A DNA stretch of 64,000 nt from Lojkania enalia (GCA_010094045.1 ML986585.1:609270-673269); one strand, 5' to 3'. Positions 46,140 through 58,800 are shown, counted from the stretch's first letter. Made by a program: numbers and translations. Notes: generated by a model from the sequence alone, not told the origin.

Positions 46140-46787
46140 GTAAGGAAATATTTGACGGCATTGGCCCCTGTGCTTATCTTCGCGACCCCAGCTTTGAGAC
46201 TAGAATATGGCCCGGAAATCCTGGCGAGGGAAAACATTTGGGAGTTGAGGAACGTTGTTGACTTCATTGACGCGGTGCTATATCCGATCAATATTCTTTA
46301 GCCAAGGGAGAGTGGTTTTCAGCGCATTGCTAGGAGAGTCCGCGGTTCGCTACGCATTTCCCGACCTGGAAAGCCACGTCTCATTTCTTGCCAGACTTCT
46401 GCCCATATAGTATTGATAGTACTACAACTTGATGAATATAGACAAGCCAAGTCAACTTCCATGTTTTGGACCCTGAAATTTGACGTTCAAGGTCGGCCGA
46501 CCAGAAGGATGGATACGAGTACAGAAGATCTTGGCTCTGTACGAAGAAACTGGAAAGCGTGAGCCTCGGAGATGGTAAAGATTCCAACCGGACGTGCCTA
46601 TTTTCGTGCCCGATCACGCAATCTGGGCTCCGGAACGGAACATCTGAATCTAGAGGTTCACATTTACACTGTTGTGAATGTATGGGCGGGAGCAACGGGC
46701 TTAGAGCTAAATCGCGAATTCTGCCCATCAAATGTGGCTAGATTCATCGGAAATACGATGGAACTTTTCGACGCCGCTCTGTACTAA
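46140..46787 (+). pseudogene. Unrecognised decayed coding fragments
   Basis: Pieces LRLEYGPEILARENIWEL..VVDFIDAVLYPINIL (to 46303) and GRAYFRARSRNLGSGTEH..YTVVNVWAGATGLELNREF..ARFIGNTMELFDAALY (46572-46787) are coding-like. Both end in a similar FI-x-x-x-x-LY/LF pattern, so they may be two parts or copies of one old gene. Stops and a frame change at about 46540-46570 interrupt it. Confidence 0.35.
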
Positions 46788-47254
46788 GACCATTTTGAAT
46801 GGAAGTTGCTCCTCGCATTCTTTCATTGTAATGATTTTATGATCAACAGGGCTTCCACCTTTTCCCGGGTCAGTAATTTAGAGCTGAGGATATGGGTAAT
46901 GTGGACGCTCTTAGGGATCTAAATATAGGAGAAAGGATATGGAAACGCAAAGCTGTTCGTCTAGACCAAACCGATCTCGCACAATGACTCCAGCTCCAGC
47001 TTCCTAAAGGCCAGCCTCAACATGAAATTCTGGTTTAGAGACTTCGCAGACAATTTCATAAAGTTGGCTATCCTCAGTCTGGTGTACACTAGTAGCCGCA
47101 AGTAGAGATATGCGAATTTCGTAGTACGGGGTCTTGCAAGTCGAAGAGTGGCGCAATTTTTGTACCACCTTTGCCGTTCTCACGTGACGGTCAACTGAGG
47201 ATAGGAAGCGACCCTTTGAAGTTACAACCACTATTTGCAACACCAAAGCGCTGA

Positions 47255-47890
47255 AGCACCTTACGCATTGAGCTAGATACCTATAGAGTCCCCCTTTTTC
47301 TGGAGAAAATTCTCCTGACCGCTCCCTCGTCCGAAGTTCCCACGTTTTCGGATGGCACCGACGATATACAAGATGTCCTTGATTTTCCGGATGAGATTAG
47401 TGATTTAGACGTTCTTCCCTCTATTTCATATCACCTAAGCAACCTCCCTAGGAATAGAAAAGATATGAGCGTCTTCGCTGAGGTTTCTAAAGTACCTAAC
47501 GAGTTTGATTCTGACGCATGCCTTCGAAGAAAGTTGAGTGAATTACTTCGGAATGAAGGGAGGAAACAGTAGCTCAAGCAATGAAGGGAAGATATAGAAT
47601 GCGATAGATCTACTTATAGATCGAAAGACACTGACATACACGGGATAGGGGTAGTGAGCCAAGCAATTACTTTAGATCAGCTGAATGATTCTGGGTTCGG
47701 TATTATTGATTTCAACACATATGGATTGACAAAGGGCGATTTACAGCTCGAGGAGCATGCAAAGCCTAGCGCGCTCCCTAATCGGCTACTGCTCATTCCC
47801 TGGAAAGGCGACGGCTACTATCTTTTGCTCGCTTTGCAGACCGAAGGCGATGATTTGATATCAATGTATACCATAGACTTGGCGTTGTAG
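47255..47890 (+). pseudogene. Unrecognised decayed coding fragments
   Basis: An open stretch of about 105 codons (47260-47570) has an acidic centre (DGTDDIQDVLDFPDEISDLD) and LPSISYHLSNLPRNRKDMS. A second short frame begins at 47654 (DSGFGIIDFNTYGLTKGDL, NRLLLIPWKGDGYYLLLALQ). Stops separate them. No family recognised. Confidence 0.35.
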
Positions 47891-49212
47891 ATGAACAATC
47901 TGTCAGGTCCAAATGCTATATCAGGTTTCGCATGCGAGTTTGCTGCAAGGATTGGGTAGAACATAATCGAAGGTTGCTGATAGTAGTGAATGGGATCGTG
48001 GACACTCAGCACCAAGAAAGCTGTAGAGGATAATTATTCTACCGTCCCGAATGTAAGGAATATTCTCCTTAATCACGAGCTGAACCATTACCTCAAAACC
48101 TAGAGAGAAGTTCTTCCGAGAAGTTTGGAATGCCATTCAACTTCCCCAGCATGAGGAAATCGACTGAAACTCATCCGCTTCTGCCTAGTCTGCTATAAGT
48201 TCGATGATAATACCCAACCTTCTGCGAATCGAAAAATTGGTTGCGTTATTTTCGAGATATTGAATATGACTTCTACGAATTCTTTTTGCTTGACGATACT
48301 AATATTTTAGAGGGTGGTGCGTAGTTGAATCTTTGTAATAACTACCCATTCCCCGAAGGTCTACCGCATATAGAGAAATCTGCCTCCCATGATTGGGCTC
48401 ATCTTGTGATGGGGATTTTGGCAAGTCTGCCGAGTTGTATCGGATACCGTCGTACGACATCACGCTGGATATCAGCTCATATAATCCCTTCTATGCACAT
48501 AAATATGGCCTGCTGGCCGTCCTCAATCAATCAGTTCAGTTCCTCATCTCCCTCCCTGAGACAAGATTCGCCTCTCACCACCAAAAGAAGCGCAAAGGAA
48601 TAAGATGGAGAAAGCATATTGAAATCTTGACTTGACTTTGCCTGGAACAAAAGGCATCATTTATGTAGTGTACGCTAGCTATTATATAGATAGAAGGACA
48701 AAATATTTAAAGTGCATTGCATTGATATACATGTGATTTGCCGACGTAGTCTACTCATAAGCCCGAAACGTGATCACTTTACTCATATGCTTATCTGGTA
48801 TTTGTAGAGGAGAGGTACAGATATTACGGGAGATAATTGGAGGATACATACCTGATCTCCGCAGTCTCTTTTCATTCTTCAAGATTATGAGCTATTCAAA
48901 GTAAAAGATTTTACATTTCCAATCCGCTACTATCGGGTGCCGCCGGTGTGGGGTTGCATTGCGGGTTGATCTACATTTCCGAATTTAGAATTTAGCAGCT
49001 ATGAAGTACTGTTCGTGGCGTAGCTTGTGATGTCTGATAGTAACTGAAGCTATTCGGAACGATTAGCGAGGTGGGCGAATGTTGTTCAATCAAATCGGGG
49101 GTAGGTAGATAAGCTTTAATGTTAGCGTCTTGGCATTCAGGGCAGAATGAAATGACGTCTCAATCTTCATATTTCACAATAGGTTAGCTCTCGCCAACAC
49201 ACACAATCCAAT

Positions 49213-49807
49213 ATGATAATACGGCCGTCTCCCGTGCTATCTCGTTCGATTGTCTTGCGCGTATCCGTCCCTGCTCGTCGGGCCTTTCTAATTGGCTCAT
49301 CGAAGCGCTCACACGAGAATCGCATCTTCGCAAATGTTCGAATACCGGACGAATTACATACCCTCACGCTTCTCTCCGCTGCCGATAGTCGACCACTCAT
49401 AACACTGTGGACTGCTTCTTGGTGTAGAACCTGTCAGGCCATAAAGCCAATAGTAAAGGGGATGATTGAGGATGAAAGAGTGGGTGAGAAAGAAGGAGGT
49501 TTGGGGTATGCCGAGGTTGAGCTGGATTCGGTATTAATTGGCGATCTGGGTGTAAACTATATGGTATGCGATATCTAAGACTGGCTTGAGTGTGTGCTAA
49601 GAAGGGGTATAGATCGCATCGATGCCAACGTTACTGGCGTTTAGCAGGCAAGAAGCACAGCTTGAGACGAAGCTCACGCACCCAGAACAAATGAAGAACA
49701 AGGAGTTTCTAAGGAATTGGCTGCTTGAAGAGGCAAGAAGAGGTGGGCGAGAGGGAGGGTCAGACGATAGTTTGCTTGGAGGGTTGTTTGGTGGCCGGCG
49801 GTATTAG
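49213..49807 (+). CDS. Thioredoxin-domain protein
   Basis: Exons 49213-49563 and 49613-49807 give 181 aa; the splice (GTATGC donor, TATAG acceptor) makes VNYMIASMPTLLAF with the cis-Pro loop typical of thioredoxins. The active site is LWTASWCRTCQAIKPIV (CxxC at 71-74). The first 40 residues are Arg/Ser-rich with few acids, like a mitochondrial presequence. The C-terminal tail is Gly/Arg-rich (RRGGREGGSDDSLLGG). Fungal thioredoxin-like proteins of this layout exist with little characterisation. It is intact although its neighbourhood is decayed, which argues for selection. Confidence 0.85.
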
Positions 49808-51669
49808 AAGTGGTACCAGCTCTTTTGCATGCTATTCTGTGGGGTATTAGAATTGCGTCTATTCCAAGTATGTGAGTTACTAAAGATTGTTTGGCTTATT
49901 AGATGGAGTCCACTCACCGGTATAGAACTAACAGATGACCACCTACCTCTACCATGTATCATTCACCTAATCCTTTGGTGGTTTCCGTGGAAGGGGTAGT
50001 GGTAATGATATATTCCTGCTTTAGTTCCGCGTGGCTAGGGCAACTGGTTTTTTATTTAAATTATCTATTTTCTAATACTTTGCTACCTATCTCTACACCC
50101 TCTTCCCCAAGATTCCACGACCGATTATAGAATGCGGACATATTGGCTATCACAGCATAGACAGAGTTTGTTGGCTGAGGATATCTCCTCAATGCTTTGT
50201 TCTCTGTAGAAGACGGCTGAAATTTCGCATGATGCCTATTCTGTGGATGTCCTCAAAGAGAAGTAGAGCGGGCGAAGGTTGAATTTAGTTATATTTTGGA
50301 GAAAACCCCCTTGCGCTGCCGAGCTTAGTAAGCTTCCATTACACCTCCTTTCACCGTTCACCGGGTCCATCTCGGAGTATGAACTCTTCGCTAATACCAA
50401 AGGGAATTTGTAGGATGATAAAATTGACAAGTCTAGACTTGATCGGGGAGGATATAGATATTCCAATTCGAAGGAAGAAGCGGATGTAGTTTGGGATAGA
50501 TGAGATAGATTAAAGCAAAAACTCTGAGCTTTTTGATGGACAATCTTGGGAGACATGCTTTCTTGAGGAACCTGACAAGAAGTTGAAAACCTAGACTCCT
50601 ATCCGCGACTTGGCGATCCTCGACGAAATTTCACTCGGGTGTAATAAACGTCCAGTATTCTTCGCTTTGTATACTCGGTTTGCGAGGGAGTGTACCTCCA
50701 TTGGCATAACTATTCGCAGGGCGTTTACAGCATGCCCTGATTCTCGGAATTTATCGCCTTTGGAATGTAGTGTTGGAATTGGAAAGAATGCTATTGACAT
50801 GGCACCCAGCAAGCGTAAGCCTACATTTTATTTTCAAATTTGTAGATATTTGTTAATATCATCGGTAGTCATATGGCATATCGGAGTTGATAGGTATGAC
50901 CTCAAATCATATGGACCTTGGAGGAGTGATCCTTAGGAGGGCTAGCTACAACTGCCATCACAGAAAAAGGCCATGGAGCAAAAGTAGAGCAGGCAGGAAA
51001 CCAAGAAGTATGAATTCGCTGTATTTGTATCGAAGCCAATGAAACATGTAGAGAATGAAGCTTAAAGAACTGAGTCTTTGCCCCCCAAGGTTTAGGCTAA
51101 GGATAAGTCGAATCTATGGGTTACATTTGGTTCCCGATGAGACAGGATAGCTCCTATGAGCGCACCAGAATGCATTATTGTACTTAGTATCAACGAGGAG
51201 CGGAGGCCAGTAATATGAAAGAGTCTTCATAATCTTCGAGACCACGATTTACTACAGATCATTTCTTCTTTACTATCTGGGCTAGTGTGTATGCTTCTCA
51301 TTCTATAAGCTTCTAATCATAATAATTGCTCTATACTCAGAAAAGTCTTGATATAGATAAAAGTACCATATATTAGGCAATTAAAATATTGGCTGTGAAC
51401 TAGAGTTTCGACAAGCAATTTGGTCGCGTTATACAATAATAAGTATAGGAACTAAATAGAGTCACAAATTGAGTAGTCAAAGAAAACAGAATGTGAAAGC
51501 AAAATAAGCTTTTGACGGGATTCTAAGGAATTTGTTTTTAGCATTCTCCAGTCCCAACATGGTAAGAAGCAGAGAAATGTGAAAATGAAACAAAGAGAAA
51601 AATAGTATGAGAAATCAAGGAGAGAAATAATGACCTAGGAAACGAACCAGGAAGGTTTTAAAAATTTTT
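49808..51669. other. AT-rich region with coding-like relics
   Basis: No gene recognised. Relics include a broken plus-strand piece around 50260-50410 (PLHLLSPFTGSISEYELF) and a plus-strand frame 50610-50936 (FARECTSIGITIRRAF, SPLECSVGIGKNAID) with a possible GTAAGC donor at about 50815. Neither resembles a known family. Confidence 0.4.
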
Positions 51670-53046
51670 CTAGCCATCTTTCCCAACGTTCCCGAGAAAT
51701 ACAACAAGGACAGCACAGTATGCAGCCGCAGCAGCAAAAATTTCATGCCTTCGAGCCTTTGTAAAAATTGATAAGATAGAAGAGAAGGCCAGAGTGAAGA
51801 TAAGAAGTGTTCCAATGCATGTCATATAAGCCTTTCTTGTGCCAATGTCATGCACCATGTGATACAAAATGTAGATCGGGACTACTAGAAGAGCTAATAT
51901 CATGAATGTTAGAATGCCATTGGTGAGTTTTGATATTCGGGATGGCGTGTAGTAGATTTCGTGCTTGTCTTCGTTTTTAGGAGGACGGGCAGCCATAATT
52001 TTGTTGGGATCGATCTCTGTTTTCTTGCGTGTCTCCTATGCTTAGTTAGCGATGGATGCACAATTGGGTTCGTGCCGGGTGTATTGTCCTGTACCTTTGA
52101 GCGGAATATCACATCAATAAGCTTGCAATGACAAGCCTGAAGAATGCACTCAACAACACCGTCTAGCCAAGCATGCTCGCGTCCGGCTCGAATGGTAATT
52201 AAATCATCCCTATGCTGGATCCAAGAAGCCTCTACTCTCACCAATGGTTTCCGATTCCAGATATACCGTCCTACGTTCTGCCGGTCGGCTTCAGCCGGCT
52301 TCGTAAAAGCCATCATTTGCTGCGCAGTAGTGAGCAGTTTTGCTGCTCGTATTAATCTTCTTATGTTACAATATGTAATAGGAAACTAACCGTAAGAGTG
52401 AAACTTTGTCTCAATCTCGTTAAGAACCTCTGCATGCTCCTTTGCAAATTCGCCACGAATGTCACGTGAGCAAAATGCATTTTCATCCTTCGTGGATACT
52501 ATTAACTCTAATCTTTCTAGCTTTACCTCGAGACGCCTTAACTCTTCTTGCTTGCTCAAAAGTAGGCGGGATTGGAGATATCCAAATCGTCGATAGATAG
52601 TAAATCCTTCATCGCTGTCTAGAAATGCCGCTACGTTTGGGTAGCCTTTAGGTGAATCATTAACTGCGTTCCGTCAATATAGAATGCTCATTGCTCGGAA
52701 AAAGTATTCTAACGTCTTCTTGTAATTACAGGTGTTTGATGCTTCGTCCATTGCTTTGGCTTTTGGGAATTTCGTGATCTTCTCGCCAAAGGCATTCGGG
52801 GCCAGGAGAATGCCCTTGATTTTCTCCATTCATGATTTAGAGGTCCTTAGAAACATAAGACGGGGATAATCCTATCCAAAAGTTCAAAATACCATGAGTA
52901 TTATTGGGCGATAGGGCCACCTTCACGGTGCTCTCGGTAGCACTGTTGTAAAGGGTGGGAGAAGTGGGGTACGACGAAATCTGTTGCCCCGCCGGCTCGC
53001 CAGCACCAGCTTGACCTTTTTCCATCGAGTCCTCGACACTTTGCAT
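51670..53046 (-). CDS. DUF6594-type membrane protein
   Basis: Four exons, 52893-53046, 52391-52663, 52095-52342 and 51670-52035, give 346 aa. The family start is GYPNVAAFLDSDEGFTIYRRFGYLQSRLLLSKQEEL, followed by a helical stretch and LVRVEASWIQHRDDLITI. The last exon has three hydrophobic spans: LTNGILTFMILALLVVPIYI, MTCIGTLLIFTLAFSSILSI and IFAAAAAYCAVLVVFLGNV. This coiled-helix plus three-span design is typical of DUF6594 proteins, which are numerous and uncharacterised in filamentous fungi. The first junction (THV, 229-nt intron) is inferred; the rest is firm. It lies 186 bp downstream of a small co-oriented gene. Confidence 0.8.
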
Positions 53047-53232
53047 GGCGATGTTTGTAAGTTTTGAAGGTAATGGGATATAAAATAAGACTGCATTGGC
53101 ATGATAAATCTGACAACGACTCTACGAACTTAAATAAGAAAATGTTTCTCAGCCTTGTGGGATATTGCTATAGTCCATTCTTGCCCCCACGCCTCGTAGA
53201 ATTTATTGGCCATCACATCTTCTGTCAATCTT

Positions 53233-53710
53233 TCAGCCAAATGACGAAAGCTTATCCTCCGCAATCCAAACTACTCGCTCTTGCCACAAAGGTTGCTGCT
53301 GTCCGTCTATGAGAATATATGTCCACTCGCTTCCATTCCAATGACGTTGGTGTACTGTGGCATTGTAGTAACGATTCTCGGTGTCTCGAAGTACCCATAC
53401 TTGATCCCCCTCCTGAAATTGAGCAGGCTCTGCCTAAAAACGACCGGTCAACAACGCCCTTTGACGCGACCACACAACCTCTTACCGGCTCTGCGTTAGG
53501 ATTTAAAGTGATGTTCGCTGTGGGCGATCTCGAATCAGGTCGTGTCCGAGCTTGCTCGGCACTAATGCCCTGATTGTATTCGCAAATTAACTATTCAGCC
53601 CTAGCTAATAGGACAACTATGATTGAATGAAGCAAGAGACTCACAGTGGTGGCTGTCTGATTGGATGAAGTAGAACGGTTGCCTGGAGCGTACGGCTGAG
53701 CTGAAGACAT
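53233..53710 (-). CDS. Small fungal protein with SH3-like module
   Basis: Three exons, 53645-53710, 53486-53569 and 53233-53433, give 116 aa. The first 50 residues are Ser/Thr/Gln/Pro-rich (MSSAQPYAPGNRSTSS, TRPDSRSPTANITLNP). The C-terminal part, FQEGDQVWVLRDTENRYYNAT, HQRHWNGSEWTYILID and PLWQERVVWIAEDKLS, reads as a small all-beta module with the GDxVWV start of SH3/KOW-like folds. The second intron is bordered by GCAGAGCC on both sides, so the acceptor could be chosen two ways without a frame change. Function is unknown. It shares a 569-bp divergent promoter with the caspase-like gene. Confidence 0.72.
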
Positions 53711-54279
53711 CTTGTGTGGGAATCAGCCTAGCATTGATCACGACATTCACCTCGAATATGAAAATGTGCCTTATAGAAGCCTAAGGTGTCTGATAGTGCC
53801 ATATGGATGCCTGGGAATTATTTGGGACAGGAAGACTCGACAATTTATGGGTGGCAGCTGAGCAATGCATTGCGGCTCAAGAGATTCGACGGCACACTCA
53901 GAACACCGCCTTGTATTTTCATGCGTTCGTCTGATAATGAGCCTGCACTCCGGATTGGCTCGCAGGAAGAAGGCGTCAGAAGGCAAACAGATGTATATGA
54001 GCTGACAACACCCCAAGAATGCTATTGGTCAGCCTCGTTAGCTAGGCGATAATGTACCGTAATTATGCATCACATCATGGGCTTGGCGTAGCCTCTGCCG
54101 GAGATCTTGTAGAATAAACAATGGCCCGAGTCTGCCTTATTGTGGCTTGCCTGCGCCTATCTAGACGGCCTTTCAAGTTGCATATGTCGCCTTATATTTG
54201 CCCGCATCCCCAATGGGTTGGGTTCAGTTCCTCTGTGCGAGGCTGTCGAGGAACATCGATCTGCTTATTGTATGTTCAG
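53711..54279. promoter_or_regulatory. Divergent spacer between small SH3-like gene and caspase-like gene
   Basis: It presumably contains both promoters. An in-frame ATG at 54121 could extend the caspase-like protein by 53 Cys/Arg-rich residues, which look like non-coding sequence. No operator-like repeat is obvious. Confidence 0.5.
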
Positions 54280-55827
54280 ATGGCTGCAGGCAAGAAGGCA
54301 GTAGGGGTTACACCCACTTTGAACACACATTTGCAGCCTCGCAACGAGCCTACAGATAGCGAAGGCCAAAATGGACCCTCAACTCCAGCACCTCCTACGC
54401 CAGCTTCTATTCCAAAAAATCTGAAAGACTTCCAAAAGGCCTTCACCGACAATATGCGAAATAAGCCCGTGAAGCATGACCGCGGATATGTTCTACTTCT
54501 CTCGTGGGCTCCAGCACTTGACGACCTAGGCATTAAAGATGAGGTGAATATTACTACTCAGTTATACGTGGAACAGGGAGTTGATGAGATAGATAGTTTG
54601 ACAGTCTTGAGAACACATTTAGGGACCTGTACGGCTTTGGCGTCGATCGCCAACTGCTAAATGGAAAAAACGGTAATTCCCAACATGAAATGAATTATCA
54701 CCTGTCAAACTTCATGTGGCGTCACGATGCCCAAGATACTCTTCTAATCATCTACTATGGAGGTCATGGCCTTTTTCAGCGTGAACCTGGCATGCAATTG
54801 CTCCCGTAAGGCCCCTCAGTCTGCTGATGCGGTCAACAAAACGCTTATAAAGATCAGGTCTGCTGGCTCACAGGTAGAGAAGAACTATATAGCATGGGAC
54901 GGCGCTGAGCAAAATATTACCAGGACAAAAGCAGATGTACTTGTGATATTCGACTGCTGTCAAGCTGGCGGGTTTGGTGGTCATAAAGTACGAGCCGCCA
55001 AACCAAGTTTTGAGTTCATTGCCGCATGTGGAAAGGACAAGCCAGCTGCACCCCCAGGAGAGAAATCCTTCACTAGTGCTTTAATATGGGCAATGAAAGA
55101 ACTGCGAGATTACAGCCCGTTTACATCTCTCACGCTTGTTGATAAAATCATTCAGTATCGGCATTTAGCTAAATGGCAAATTCCTGAACTTCAGCGACGA
55201 GACCAATATGCCAATGGAACTGTCTGGATTGCACCGTTTAATGATCGCCAACAAGAGACCTATTCGGAACCTCAAAGCGAACGCCGATTGGCCCATCATG
55301 AGTACATTGATCTCCGACTCAACTTCTATCGACAGGTAACCCCTAAAGACGCCGGAGAGGTAGCGAAGCACCTCAGCCGCCTTGTCAACGACGAGCCAAC
55401 GTTTTCGGCTAAGCACATTGATCTTATCAATGTGGGAACTAGTCATATCTCTAAATACGTCGACTATTGGAGGGCAGCTGTTGGGGAAAGGAATCGGAAG
55501 AGAAGGGGATCTTCATTCGGCTCCGACGCAACAATCTCACCAACGAGTATTTCTGATGGAGTAGTCTTAGTGGGAAAAGGCGGCATCGATGATGGTAGGG
55601 TGTTATATATGGTCCTTGATAAATCAAACGTTCTCTTACACACCACAGACATAATGCGGCCTGCAAAGCGCAAGCGTCGTAATCTACCCGAAGAAACTGA
55701 AGGGGCCTTCTTCCATTCACGAATGGCACTCAAGTGTTCTCTCGATTGGATGGCTAGCCAGGCAGAGCGGATGGCTGTTCGGGTATGGACCTCCCTGTCG
55801 TTAGAATCGTCGCTCACAATAGTCTAG
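54280..55827 (+). CDS. Caspase-like (peptidase C14 fold) protein
   Basis: Exons 54280-54543, 54597-54805 and 54858-55827 give 480 aa. The two introns (53 and 52 nt) repair apparent frame breaks and produce KDEFDSLENTFRDLYGFGVD and MQLLPSAGSQVEKN. The caspase core is DTLLIIYYGGHG (His145) and KADVLVIFDCCQAGGF (Cys192). Both halves of the catalytic dyad are therefore present, in the orphan-caspase form common in filamentous fungi, where such domains stand alone or head NLR-like proteins. EFIAACGKDKPA..KSFTSALIWAMKEL completes the p10-like part. The last 200 residues are a basic, helical region without recognised domain. The N-terminal 45 residues are Pro/Thr-rich. Confidence 0.82.
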
Positions 55828-58800
55828 GTTCGGCCGAGAGCGGCAACGGACCACCGTAATTCGACAGTCCGCTAGCTATGAAGACTTAGAGTCAATGAGT
55901 ATGACTATCCTCATATTATTCTACAATATGTAGAAAATGCTCTCGAGACGGTAGAAATGTCGAATCCTGGACAACTCTTCATTTGCTACTCCTTCGGAAC
56001 GTATTTAAACTTTATACATCTATTGTCCGAACAGTGAATATTGTACGGAGCTGAAGTACATATCACATGGTTAAGACACGTGATATGGCACGTGCGCTTG
56101 AACCGAGTGCGCATACTATATAGCCCCTTTAACTATATATGTAGCACCCGACAGCAATCAACAAAACAGTTACTTGCCCACCCTACTATCCCCGCACGCT
56201 GTGTACACCGTGCAACACCATGCTCTGCCCTGCCTTACCTTGCTGACACCAAGCTAGCTGACAGAGTCCATTCAACATCTATTGCATTTCTGTAATACGG
56301 ACTTTTCTAGATTTTAGATTACTCATATCGGCAATTTTTAAGTTCTTCGATCCACATCTCCACATCTCCACATCCTCTTTTCTTCTCAAGTGCTCGAGTC
56401 TCGGTATCTGCGATTTTGGCTTGGCTCGTTGTGATATTTTCTCCAAATTTCATCAATTGGAGGAGTAATTTTAGGGCTTGTAGTATTATGTACGCAGCCA
56501 AGTAAGATAATTTCGAGAAATACTAGGTATATAAGAGACCTGTAATAGCTTATGTTAGAGGGTGGATATCGAGGTGATAGACCTCACAAACATCGGCGTT
56601 TGTAGACTAGTCCCGATTAGGACTAGCTCTATTTAGATAGTTCCTCTAGAGAGCGCGCTTCACCAAGCAAGCAATAACAACATGCTTCCTCCCACTCCGT
56701 CTGCCACAGCTCAACAGCTTATTGTGTAAAGATCTAGGGAGAGAAGATTCATGACGTGCACTGAATGGAGTTTAGTGGAGCCGGAGCCGGCGTATTATAT
56801 GGGGGATGCTCTCATGGACTACTTGAGGATATAGATAGGTGCCTATTATAACTCATGTGGCATGGAACTTCTAAAGTGCTTAAGTGGATGATTCACGATT
56901 ATGTCCACCGGGATGCTCCCGGCTCGCAAATTGTTCACATCCATAAACTAAACCTAACGTAAGTCTATCACTTTGCACACGTACCTAAAAATCGGATTAT
57001 TCAATAGAAATACCTCTAGTCCATTACGGAAAGCCTCATCATCCCCTAATATCAACCATCGATTGCGGTTACCGAACAGCCAGTACAAAACCCTGCACCC
57101 CCTAAACTCACCCTGGAGTTGAAAGACGAAATTGTCGTATACCTTCCAAAAGAGAATCTCCACAGTTTTTCCCGAATATAGATCACCTTACGAGTTGCAA
57201 TTTTGCTATCATTTTACAAGGAAATTAAGATGGTGTAGAAAGTGAAGTGCTATTGAAAGTCAGAAATGAAATCGGAAACCCTTGTTTGCCCACGCATTAA
57301 CCTCCTCCTTCGAACCGCTTGGGAGGCTCTGGATATAGCAAAGCTCTTTTGTAGCACCGGAATTATTGCCCGCGCTCCTCACGAAAGAAATGATCCCACT
57401 ATGTCTTGGTTCAAGCAGTCTCCACTCTTGCACTCCCCGGCCCGTGAAGGGATTTTTGGGTTGCTGTCCAAAAACTAGGACTATAAGAGGATGATAGATG
57501 TATTACTCCGAGTGAAGAAGATGCCTATGATGCAATAATTACCCTCTTGTTTTTTCGAATCTTTCGGCTGGCGCTCTGGGCTTAGACATTATTATCGAAA
57601 CCAAATACGTTGTATCTCTTATGCGAACTGTTCTGCGTTCGTACTCGCGAGCTGGTGTTTAGCTCTCTCGAAAGCTCGCGTCACTTGAGCGCGGAGCGTA
57701 TAGGAGAATCGATTCGGAAGCGCATCAGTGGATTGCCAGACTGGTGAAGGACCGCTTCGACGTGGAAATCTACCTTCCGCTTTTCAATTTACCAAATATT
57801 GAACAAGAGGATTTTCTTATCAGCTCCTCCGAGAAAGAATCTTAGAGGGCGGGAAACAAATTACTGGCCCTATGCGTTTAGCAGAACTCCTGTCACGTGT
57901 TTCTACAATTTTCTTACAGCTAGCCTGTTTTATCAGGCCATATAATCTTGCCACTGCTAGCCTCTAGCCAGGCAGGCCACTTACACTCCTTCAATACATC
58001 AATATTTGCCTTGGTGATTGATGCTACCTGATTCGCGATGAGTCCCATCAGCATTAATATCTCTTCGGCTCGTAAAAATAACAGGAGGAATGAAGATATT
58101 GAAAGATTCTGTTATGCACACCAAATCTATCAACATTAGAATACGAATTCTAGCTTTATCAATTTCAAGATGGGGTGGTTTGTATCAATTGTAATGATTT
58201 CAAATCTGCGCTGGAGATTGCGAAGGAAAATCTCACACGTCTCGGGATGAGCTACATGCTAGATATTTGCAAACTCGGTAGCCTGAGCGTCAATCATCCC
58301 TGCTGTTTAAAAGTCCTCAGACGGCTCTAGACGTTGGATTTCCACTTTCATATCTAGTTAGATAGTATTCAGAGAAAGCATGGAAGACTTAAAATCGATT
58401 ACCTACAAGTCTCATCTCGATGAATCTGGGAGAGGATGCCTGGCGCATCGATAACCATGGCTGTGATCAAGAGACTGTAATGGAGATCTTCGATGACTTC
58501 GTCAGCAATATGAATTGAAGAAGAGTATCCCCTGATCTGGAGGTGTTTAATATATGTCTTAGCAATAATGACAATATAGATGAGCTAGAGTCCCGAATCG
58601 AATTGCTTTTGAGGGGCTTTGCGCAGAAATGGGTTGGCCGTACTATCCCTCGACTGTGCCCTGGGTTGTAGAGCATAGGGTCTCATGTTACCAGTATTGA
58701 GTAACATGTATGGTCTAGCCTAGAGAGATATAGACTTAGAAAGCTGGGTCACGGTGGAGTTGCGAGCGCTCGGCTACGAACTAATTGGATGGGTTTTCGA

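Larger units (their letters stand above)
44428..49212. other. AT-rich gene-poor region with decayed coding fragments
   Basis: About 4.8 kb of lower GC DNA with several stretches that keep protein-like codon patterns but are broken by stops and frame changes. The clearest pieces are listed separately. I recognised no transposase, reverse transcriptase or tRNA. Confidence 0.5.

Noticed and set aside
54280..55827. Calling the caspase-like gene a pseudogene
   Set aside because: Both apparent breaks vanish with short introns that have GT..AG borders and restore conserved segments.
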